Shown in pieces: positions 10,611 to 19,094 of a stretch of 20,137 nucleotides of DNA. The DNA comes from Chara braunii (taxonomy: Eukaryota > Streptophyta > Charophyceae > Charales > Characeae). The stretch's first letter is position 1; every line of letters starts with the position of its first letter. The notes under the pieces were generated by a model. The model did no database searches. It worked only from the letters and a program-made list of their open reading frames with translations, and had not been told where the DNA came from. The stretch covers positions 2,043,059 to 2,063,195 of the forward strand of contig BFEA01000275.1 in assembly GCA_003427395.1 (NCBI GenBank), read 5' to 3'. A program made the translations under genes and the position numbers.

Positions 10611-11756
10611 TCATGTGTGCAGTCTGGTGGTCTTGTTACCTCTACGGGTGTTCCTTCTCTTTTCTGCAGGCAGCGGGTTCATTGCAATACTAAGTAGCTG
10701 CTCTCTTCTTCGTGCACGCATTTCTGCTTCAGCAGTGGGGTTCGGGGCCTGTTGCGCCGGGGTGCTGGTGTTGCCAAGTGGTGAAGGAGTTGTGGTTGTG
10801 GGGAGTAAGGCAGGTGCATTGAAGAAGCTTGCGGTGGTAGTGCCCTGTATTGAGAAGAATGGGCTTGTGCGTGCCGTGCTCGGGTTCGGGGGGGTAATGT
10901 TCCTGGCAACCTGCTGGGCTGCTGCGAAAGTGAAGGCATTAGCTTGCAAGTGGGGAGCAGCAATAGTAGCGGAGTGCAGCGGAGCAGGGGGAGTCGCGGT
11001 GGGGATGGGCTGGGGGCCGGCCCGTGTGTTGGGACGTAACGCAAGGAGGCTGCTGTGAGTTGGGTCAGTTTGGTTCTGCAGTGTGTTTGGGATGTTTTGC
11101 TGCGTGTGCCCTATGTTCTGAGCGTGATTGTCAGGCGTGTTGTGAGGGGGGCGTGTGCATGCAGCTGGTGGTGTCTGGGCAATCAGATCCGGTTGACCCG
11201 AAGGCACTGGTGCAGAAGTGGAAGCAGCATTGTGCAGTCTGGGATCGGAAGCAGGAGGAGCAGTTTGGTGTGCAGGTGCATTCAAATTACCAGTGCCTGG
11301 AAGGGGTGACTGCGTGTGCACATTAGAAGGGGCCGGTGGTATGTGTGTGGCGGACGAGCCCATAGCAGGTGAGCACGAAGCAGGGGTACCAAGTCTCATC
11401 TGTCGGCACCTGCGCAAGGAGTTGTCTTCAAAATCTGTAGTGCCGTTTCTTCTAGCGGCACTAGGTGTGAGCAGGCCTTCAACATTAGGGAGGAGTGCAG
11501 CAGTGGACTTCCGTACGAAAGGTACGTTCTGAAAATCTTCAAAGGCGAGGATTTCTTCAGCGGAGATGTTATTGTTCTGCGTGATGAGGTGTACAATCTT
11601 CATCATATACTCTCGCATGAACAAGAACGTGATTTGGGCCAGTATAGGTCTTCTCCAGGTTGTTTGCAGCAGGGCTTGGAACTCGAGCATGCGGATCTTG
11701 TCTGAAGGTGCATTTGGGTCCAGTTTGTCCAGGTTACCGATGATATACCAGATCAT
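10611..11756 (-). pseudogene. Middle part of the long unknown ORF (helical start, Pro/Thr/Ala-rich rest)
   Basis: 381 codons from the ATG at 11756; the frame is open from 11765, directly after TAG 11766-11768. Residues 1 to about 85 look folded and helical (KIRMLEFQALLQTTWRR, FLFMREYMMKIVHL). Residues about 110-340 are dominated by Pro, Thr, Ala, Ser and Asn and look disordered. The end is basic (MRARRREQLL, KRRNTRRGNK), suggesting nucleic-acid binding or a nuclear signal. There is no CCHC zinc knuckle and no protease motif. A gag-like accessory protein of the same element as the RT is my inference from strand and position only; a host gene is also possible. Confidence 0.5.
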
Positions 11757-11765
11757 GTGATCCAG

Positions 11766-12743
11766 CTATGTGAAGTTCAGTTCACAGCCGTTGCATGTGC
11801 ACTTGAGAAACGGTCTGCCAGCGTTCCACAACTTCTTGAGTTCAAGCAGGTCAATGGGAAATCTACGAATGCCCTTCTGGTGAAGCAGCGGTTTTTTTGG
11901 ACACTTGCCTTTCTCCAGCTTGGCGATGGGCAGGAAGTCCGCATCAAAGCCTGACCGTCCAGCTGGAAAATGGATGGTCGCATTCCTGGCCGCAGTTCGA
12001 CAGTTGTCTATGTCTGCGTTACTGAGGCCTGCCGATGCCATATAGGCATCCACGCTAATCGGTGTCGTGTAGTTGAAAGAGTTCAGCTTCCAGAGTCTGT
12101 TGTGAACCCGTTGTACTGCTTTCTCTGTCCATGTGCTTAATGCGAGCGGTAAGAAGGAACTGTTCTTGCCGAGCTTGTGGCTGGTGTCACCAGAAGAGCT
12201 GGAGATCTCCATATGGGCGTTGTTCCTTCTAAGTGCTTCCTTTTTCTTGAAGTAGTCAAGTTCCACTGGTGTGAGCGCAATGCTGCTGATGTAGGAGTCT
12301 GTGAAGGTCTCTGAGCTCTCATTTGTAGAAATCCGACCCGCACAGTCCAAATGCGAGGTATCGTATCCGTGGAGCTCAAGGATGACCTTCTCATTCTTAG
12401 CGATGATGAGGTTCAGTTCTCTGTTCTCAATGGCAGATCTTCTACATACCTCTGCAATGTTGGAGGCCAGTTCCTTTATCTTGTCTTCAAGTTCATGGGG
12501 TCTAGTCTGCATTACCGCGACCATGGTAACCCAGTCACTGAAGGACAAGTTCTCAATTAGGAAGGGGGCCTTCCCGTTTGAGGTTTCGTGTACACGTAGC
12601 AAGACGTCAGCAGGGATAGCCAACATGGCTATCTGACAGTGTACATTGGGAGGCTTGAGGGCGGAGAATGGTCTAATAGCTGTGACCAGTTCCGGGTGCC
12701 ATCCCATCAGAATACTGTCTTCGTCCTGCACAACGTTACACAT
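11766..12743 (-). pseudogene. N-terminal part of the long unknown ORF (coiled coil, CxCxxC motif)
   Basis: 325 codons from ATG 12743 to TAG 11766-11768. Residues 82-125 are charged and helical (ELEDKIKELASNIAEV, then ENRELNLIIAKNEKVILEL), a likely coiled coil. The last residues carry C315-x-C317-xx-C320 (KCTCNGCELNF), a possible half metal site whose remaining ligands would have to lie past the stop; none is obvious there. An upstream TAA at 12756 closes the frame. A splice acceptor is possible (minus-strand GTTGTGCAG just before codons for DEDSIL, with ACTAAC upstream like a branch site), so the first six residues may not be real. After the TAG the same frame stays open, so this was probably one ~914-codon gene running to 10002. 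Family not recognised. Confidence 0.6.
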
Positions 12744-12759
12744 GCAGGTCGAAGGTTAG

Positions 12760-14310
12760 TGTAATGTTGTTGGCGCTGTTCTTCAATGTTTGCTTGAGAG
12801 AATTCAAGGGTGGGTGTAATCTCTTTATCCATAGGTTTTATTTTTTAATTTTAATTTTAGATCTGTATTCTATTTATTGTATATCAGGCTAGTCTAGCAA
12901 ATCGCAGGCGGGGCAGGGAAAGAGGGTACCGCGGTCATGGTCTGAGTCGGGTACTACTCCTGGGTTTAAGTAAACAGCCAGGGTACAAACCAGGTTAGTG
13001 ACACCTGTGAGTATTAGTAGATGCTGGTGTAAAAATTATATTAAAGGTTAGACGGGCACAAGGCAGAGGGCACATGGGGCGAGATTTTATGTCGGACCGC
13101 TCCATCTAGGTTTTTGAATGAAAGTCAGGGTGTGGACTAAATTTCACAGATATAAATGGTAGTAGCTCTCCTGTTTACCATACAGGGGTTAAGGGTTTTA
13201 AATTTTAGTATTCATATGGTGGGGGCGTTGTTGTTTAGTAGTGTACATGCGAGGATGAAAAACCGGGGGAGGTTTAAAATCCTACATCCCACAGTGTGAG
13301 ATGGTAGTGGTAAACACAGGCTGGGTGTTTACATGCGTATAACTACTTGTTGTCTATAAGTGATAAAAAAATGAGTTTTTGCGTGGTTTAGGGGCAAGTG
13401 GTTTGCGATGCAGGAAAAGTTCAGGGCGTCAGCTGTATTTTAACAACCATTATTTGATTTGTAGTACGGTTATGGGTGGTGAAGGTGTTATTTCTCTGTG
13501 CCAAAAAATTGAAAAAATATATAATAGCAAAAAACAATTTAATTTTTTATTTTTTATTTTTTATTTTTTATTTATTATTATTTTTAAATTAATTAATTTA
13601 TATTTTTTTATTTTTATATTTATATTTTTTAAAAATTTTATTTTTTATTTTTTATTTTTTATTTTTTATCGTTTGGGGTTTCTTATTCTGCGACTCGTTG
13701 AGTAGGTTTCCTTAGTAAACCGTGGGAAGGGTAGGAGCGGTGGGCACCTGGGGCATGGTGAGTAACCAGCTGCTATATCGGTGTTTTGGTCATTGTCAGT
13801 GAGCATATCGTAAGAAATGCGAGCTTGCAGCCATTCGTTTAGTTTTTATTATTTAAGAATCATTATATATTTTTAATTATTATTTTTTATCTCATTTATG
13901 TGAACAGTTATGTCTATTATTTTGTTATATTTAAGAAATGCGATTTATTTAGGTTTTTATATAAAAAAATTAAAATGTTTTGTGATGTATCAAAAATAGA
14001 GCGGTACGTAGTGTATCATTTGTATTAAACGACAGGGAGTCTTAAATTTATTACGCAAATCGTTTCCTAATATTAGCGTATTGTGGGGTTTCAAAGTGGT
14101 TCAGAGCATAAAAAGGGGGGGTATCTGCGAGGGGTGGGGTATGCGAAGTTTTTCGATGTTGGACAAGGGTGGGTGGGTTATTACAATGGGATCGGTAAAG
14201 ATTGTCGGTAGAATAGGACAGCGGGGTGTTTGCTATGTGACTGACAGGTATATAAGGATAAGTGATAGTAGGTTGGCATAAGCTTGCAAGAGCGAAGTAT
14301 GGTAGATTAG
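12760..14310. other. A/T-rich spacer without recognisable genes
   Basis: Mixed A/T-rich DNA. A plus-strand frame at 13379-13705 codes mostly for Phe/Ile/Leu from low-complexity DNA, and 14081-14281 is short and unsupported. I see no RNA gene. Confidence 0.5.
13540..13668. repeat. (TTTTTA)n-like A/T-rich tandem tract
   Basis: Many tandem units of ATTTTTT/TTTTTA with interruptions (for example AAATTAATTAATTT in the middle). Confidence 0.85.
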
Positions 14311-14437
14311 TCCGGATTCAAGGGCTAGCGGTTACTTATAGTGGTGCTCATCGTCATCCGGCTATCGCGGAGGATAAGCAGAGGTAATCACAGGGGCGAA
14401 AGAGAGGGAGAGAGGGAGAGAACGAGAGAGAGAGAGG

Positions 14438-14497
<60 letters not shown>

Positions 14498-14565
14498 AAA
14501 GGGGGACAACAGCCAAAGAGAAGGGCTATCGTGACAACGTGCGCGAAGGGAGGCATTGTAGATAG
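14311..14565 (+). repeat. Diverged tandem duplication, unit 1 (with a long GA tract)
   Basis: The first ~90 bases (TCCGGATTCAAGGGCTAGCGG onward) align without gaps to 14566 onward at roughly 70% identity. They are followed by a (GA)n tract (about 14400-14496) and a tail around AAGGGCTATCGTGACAACGT that resembles the tail of unit 2. Confidence 0.6.
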
Positions 14566-14790
14566 TGTGGATACGAGGGTTAGCAGTTGTTTATAGCGGC
14601 TCCGAAGGTAATTCGGCTGTCACGGGGGATTCGAAGAGGATATCACTTGGGGCGAGAGAGAGAGCGAGAGAGGGCGGGGCAGAGAAAAAGGGAGAGAAAG
14701 AAGGAGAGAGAGAGAGAGCGCGAGAAAGGGAAGACTAAAACCGAACAGGAGGGAAGGGTATGGATATCTTGACAGCATTTGTGGGGGATG
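14566..14790 (+). repeat. Diverged tandem duplication, unit 2 (with a shorter GA tract)
   Basis: Starts TGTGGATACGAGGGTTAGCAG, offset about 255 bases from unit 1. It has its own GA-rich tract (about 14655-14727), then a tail AAGGGTATGGATATCTTGACAG that supplies the ATG of the frame at 14760. The unit may be a duplicated leader or promoter segment of that frame. Confidence 0.55.
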
Positions 14791-15206
14791 TACGTGGGAG
14801 GGCAATAGTGGTGCATGAATTGCGGCATCGTTGGAGAGAGGAGAAGGGGTTGGATTACCGCTTCAGTTTGCGGGTAAAGGAATCCACCGTGTGTCACTAT
14901 CGTGTGATGGCGGATGGTGAATTGGCTTTAGAGTTGAGTGTTGGGTTGGGGTATGATGGGGAGGAATTTTTGTGCGAAGTCACCGTGTTCGTGAAGAAAG
15001 TTCATAAGAATGTGCCTGATTTTGTTCCGGGTGGTGGCGTTGATGTGGTGGCAGAAATGGTGGAATTAGTGACGAGCGATCTGCTACAGGAGCATGAAGG
15101 GCGACAAGTGGATTTCGTGGAGTGGGAGGCTATAATGGAGCCTCCATTGCAAGAGCGCAAGGGTATGCGCGGTGTACTGCGAATCGGAGAAATCTATCAG
15201 TGGTGA
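14760..15206 (+). CDS. Hypothetical protein, possibly the 5' part of a frameshifted gene
   Basis: 148 codons from ATG (G at -3, G at +4) to TGA. The product is acidic and protein-like (ELALELSVGLGYDGEEFLCE, VPDFVPGGGVDVVAEMVELV, QVDFVEWEAIMEPP), without simple-sequence bias despite the GA tract just upstream. No competing frame on the other strand covers most of it. No family, signal peptide or membrane segment recognised. Because the frame downstream is also protein-like, the stop at 15204-15206 may result from an indel. It could be a member of a lineage-specific multicopy family, or chance. Confidence 0.35.
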   Translation: MDILTAFVGDVRGRAIVVHELRHRWREEKGLDYRFSLRVKESTVCHYRVMADGELALELSVGLGYDGEEFLCEVTVFVKKVHKNVPDFVPGGGVDVVAEMVELVTSDLLQEHEGRQVDFVEWEAIMEPPLQERKGMRGVLRIGEIYQW

Positions 15207-15420
15207 TCGACTTCAGTGTGGCAGAGGTTGGCCGGGTTGTCGTATTACGTGGTCCGAAATTTTTTTTTGGGAGGAGCTGGTGGTATGGCGCTACGTATTG
15301 TGTACGGTGGGTGAGGGCAGATTCCGCTCGTTCGAGCCAGGTTATAGGTTGTGGAAGCTGAATGAAGGCATCAAAGCATGTTGTTTGTGTATAAGATCGT
15401 CTGACCTAGTGATCTTATGA
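15203..15420 (+). pseudogene. Possible frameshifted continuation of the 14760 gene
   Basis: Protein-like sequence VIDFSVAEVGRVVVLRGPKF lies in one frame up to a run of nine T (15260-15268). After it, another frame reads WEELVVWRYVLCTVGEGRF and RSFEPGYRLWKLNEGIK up to TGA at 15418-15420. A homopolymer indel at the T run and one more near 15200 would join it to the upstream frame. This depends on eye judgement of protein-likeness only. Confidence 0.25.
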
Positions 15421-15817
15421 GTGTGAATTTTGTAGAGGGCCATCTGTTTTTTAGTGGGGTAGGGTAACGTTGCGGTTGTGTGCCCTGGTATTGAAACCAT
15501 GTTCGTGACGCGTATTTCTTGGAACTTTGTGCGGCTATTAGCATTCAGGTGGTACTAAACGAGAGGTTCTATGGTCGCACAGGATGGATGTTTTTTCGGT
15601 TTCTATCCGTGCGTTACGGTTTAGTGCAAGTGTGAGGACTATCCACTTGGAAAAGGAATAAGGTTTTCGATCATCTTTGTAATTTCAAGAAGTTTTTTTT
15701 CGATGTACGGGGCTTACCTGTGACAGTTTGGACATGGTTAATTCATGCCTGGGCTTGATAACAACCCTGCCACCATATATTGCTCGCGCTATATACGAGG
15801 TATAACATTGTCAAAAA

Positions 15818-15820
<3 letters not shown>
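15421..15820. other. Spacer, nothing recognised
   Basis: Mixed-composition DNA with no motif-bearing frame, RNA gene or repeat that I can see. Confidence 0.4.
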
Positions 15821-15871
<51 letters not shown>

Positions 15872-15883
15872 GTATATATATAT
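15821..15883. repeat. (TA)n microsatellite
   Basis: About 31 TA units with one CG interruption near 15871. The Ile/Tyr-repeat frames on both strands are artefacts of it. A smaller (TA)n/(TC)n tract lies at about 16572-16614. Confidence 0.95.
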
Positions 15884-18150
15884 GTTCGACCCAATTAGGA
15901 AAAAAAGGGGGTAGTAGTTGTGTTGGTGATGCAATTCTAATGCGTGTCGGCACGAGTGTGCTATTAACTGCTGGTTTGAGAAAGTTCAAAGTGGCGGGGG
16001 AGAGGATCTGCGGGTCGGGAGTCGGTATTTTATCGTTTGCATGCATCACATCTGGAGGAGCAAACCTATTGCCAGACATAGCCTTTCGTAGAGGTGCCCA
16101 CTTTTAGGAGAAATGACCACCGATCATGCGTGCTCATTAGCCTATCAAAGAAGCTAACACATTTGAAATCTTTGAGTAACAACTTGCTTTTAGCTAGTAC
16201 ATAAGAACAGGAAAATATAGGAAAATCAAACACACGAAAGAGAGTGCAAGGTGGAGCATGGAGAGTTCCATGTTACGTGGGAACGCACCAAATATAGCGT
16301 CTTGTAGCGAGCCAGGAGGAGCGGAATTACGTTTCTTTCGACGTAATTATCCTAATAAAGTGTCAACAAATATAACCTAGGTAATTTTTTTTTTTTTGAG
16401 GGGAAGTCAGCAGACATGACTTGTCCATGCCGGTAAAGCCAGCCGAATGTTCATCAAGGAGCCATCTCATTTATTTTGGGTTGAAAAAAACAGAAATACC
16501 CATCAAGTTATTCGTCGAAGCAACTCATAGTGGAACGCAGGTGTAAGCGATCTTGATTATCTAGGGTTAAAATATATATATATATATATGTATGTGTCTC
16601 TCTCTATATATATATGTTCTGTTATTAATAAGTATCTTAAAAAGACTACCAACCATGTATTTGGAAGAAGACGAAAAAATTAAGGGAAAGGTGCTGGAAT
16701 TATTAAACGGGTAACCTCTTCTCGTAGGTCAAGAAGGGGGCAATGTTTGCAAGTACTAACAGGAAGTACGCACGATGCATCACGAAATATTTTGCTAAGT
16801 AAGAAAAAGGATGCACTTGATCAGTTCACGATTAACATTTTTATTCCCTTGCGAGTATGATTCGTGTAGACCAAGCAGCAAGATTCGTATAGCGGTACGT
16901 TTTTAGCAAGCAATAATCAAGGAGCACACAAAGAAATTGACAGACAAAGCAACTCATAGCATATTCAAGGAAGGAATCTGGTCATTTCGTTCATCGGATT
17001 TGTTTAGCGCATCGTCGTTCATACTGATAAGGTGAAGCAGCGAGAGAAGCAATGGACAACAAAAAGTAGTAAACATACTCATAGTCGGGACTAACTCACA
17101 AAAAAAGGGGGGCGTCTCGATCAACGTATTACAACACAAACATAAAACTTGTTATTGTTCGACTTTGTTCTGTCAATCAATAAATAAGCATTCGAATCTA
17201 CGCAACCATTTATCTTGCTATGAAAAATACAGTGGTACCCAACATTTAGCAGACTGTAAGGAACAAAGACAATGACATTTTCGTACAAGGAATCTGACCT
17301 AAACGGGAGGCGAAGTTGCTATATGGGGTTGGGGACGGGGAGCAAGATATTTATTTGAGAGAAGTAGTATTCAGAGAAAGTGAGCGGGCGAGCGTGAGAT
17401 CAGTAACATACTAGGTAGATACTCATCGAGAATGGGACGGAAGATGTGGAGAGGTACGTAATCGTCTATTCATGAGTGGAGAAGTGGGAACCAGATAGAT
17501 TTCTGTCCGGAAGCAAATATACAACAAAGTTTATACAACCAAGATGAGGGCAGGGTAATTTATGCAAAAATCCAATGAGAGCAGTTTTAGGTTTTATTTA
17601 TTAGTCGTAGAAAGTAGAGCGGGGGGCGAGGGGGAGGGGGCGGAGGGGGGAAGGGGTAAGCCTTCATAAAAGCAAGGATCTGATGCGGCTGCATATGAAA
17701 AAGGACTGTGTTATAGGACACACAGGTGTGTATTATGTATTATTAGGTACCTTTAAAATGTAATAAGATTTTCTATGTATCGTCGTAGGAATAAGAAGCA
17801 TTGTTTTGTTGATAAATGTGAAGAAGGTATAACTGTGAAAGTTTGATTCATTATAGGCATGCGAAGGGCCGGAAAGTACTAAGCGTGCAACATCTTTAGA
17901 CGAGAAGCAAAGACAATTTCACCAGCATCAAATGGCACAGGGCAGTATGCTTAACGCCGGCGGATAAAACCAAATCAGTAATAATTAAGAGGTACCTTTT
18001 TTTGGCAGCCGTAGATACATAAACAAACACGCAATCCGTTATTGAGCGCATGTAGTATTGCCAATCCGTCTTAAGAAGTGGGTATCATACATATGTCGGG
18101 GTAGTTTATTAGTCCAAAAAATAGGATAGGGATTATTTCTTTCGGAGTAC
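15884..18150. other. A/T-rich spacer, no genes seen
   Basis: More than 2 kb with no open frame of note. It has a short inverted repeat AATTACGT/ACGTAATT near 16325-16350, and AAGCAACTCATAG occurs twice (near 16517 and 16948). The G-run block is listed separately. Confidence 0.5.
17621..17656 (+). other. G-quadruplex-capable G-run cluster
   Basis: Six runs of four to six G separated by one to three bases (GGGGGGCGAGGGGGAGGGGG, then CGGAGGGGGGAAGGGG). It stands out in A/T-rich surroundings. Confidence 0.6.
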
Positions 18151-18152
18151 GA

Positions 18153-18611
18153 TCAACTGTTGTTTAGATTAACTATCCAGTCATCGAAAAAAATATTTTT
18201 TGCATTCGCGCGAAGAAGAACATGCGAAGCATTTTGGGCGAAGCATCGTATTACAAAAGGTAGAAGGGAATATAAGTTACGCATGGAATGTTCGAACGTC
18301 CTAACGCAAGGGTATGCGACACAAGAAAGCGCTAATGTCTTCTGCGAGATCCAGATACTGAGGAGATAATCGAAAAAATCCATACCCGGTAAAAACACAC
18401 ACGCACTAGGACACTTATCATAGGGGGAAAAAAACGTACATTTGGCGACCTTGATTAGACTACTAATCGTACAAGAAAAGGTTAGTATTAGTTCAGTTAT
18501 AGTCAGAACAAGTATATCATTTTTACGTCGAAAAAGGAATGTGCTTAAATGTAAGTTGTATGCAGACCAATAATGAAGAATTACTTGGGGGTTAAGCAGG
18601 ATGATAACCAA
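18153..18611 (-). CDS. Weak hydrophobic ORF, probably not a gene
   Basis: About 150 codons in A/T-rich DNA, opening with TTG rather than ATG. The product is rich in Leu, Ile, Phe, Ser and Cys with several hydrophobic stretches. No recognisable family. Its length is somewhat more than expected by chance here, but nothing else supports it. Confidence 0.12.
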   Translation of the reverse strand: MVIILLNPQVILHYWSAYNLHLSTFLFRRKNDILVLTITELILTFSCTISSLIKVAKCTFFSPYDKCPSACVFLPGMDFFDYLLSIWISQKTLALSCVAYPCVRTFEHSMRNLYSLLPFVIRCFAQNASHVLLRANAKNIFFDDWIVNLNNS

Positions 18612-18935
18612 TATGTAGGCTTGGCATTAGCTAAGTTACGGTGCGTAACAATAGTGCGATACGCGTGGTATGTGGTGTAGTATGAGGGAAGGGGAGGGGG
18701 AGTCTGGCAATTAGTGGGTAAGGCGGCAATAGGTTTACGTGTGTGGGAGCGAAAGGTACGTGCCAAGGGTATTATAGAGTTTCTTTGTATGGTGTAGGCG
18801 TAAATATTCGTGTGTCAGTGTCACTCATGTATAGTTGATGCAGGCACTAGGTAATATGCAATAGCTTTTGGTTTGTCATGTATTAACGCAGAAATAAAGA
18901 GAGATGCGGTATATATATTGCATATGGGATGAAGA

Positions 18936-18958
18936 GGGAGGGGGGAGGGGGGAGGGGG
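18936..18958 (+). other. G-quadruplex-capable motif
   Basis: Four G runs (3, 6, 6, 5) separated by single A bases, a compact G-quadruplex consensus. It lies about 150 bases to the left of repeat copy 2. Confidence 0.65.
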
Positions 18959-19094
18959 AAAGGTGAAGAAGGGGTAGTCAGAAGGATGTAACCGTTATGT
19001 AAAGGTGGAAAGTGTTAGCTTGAGCAATGTCCAACAGGTCAGCAAGGGAGTCTACCCCAAACTTAGCGACTGGATCTATGATCCGGGTGTGTCT

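Noticed and set aside
10162-11532. Plus-strand ORFs opposite the long minus frame
   Set aside because: They overlap the long minus-strand frame and look like its shadows; Cys/Val/Leu-rich composition is expected from the complement of Pro/Thr/Ala codons.
14341-14897. Arg/Glu-repeat and Ser/Leu-repeat ORFs
   Set aside because: They are translations of the two GA tracts.
15743-16107. ORFs with Ile/Tyr repeats on both strands
   Set aside because: They arise from the (TA)n tract.
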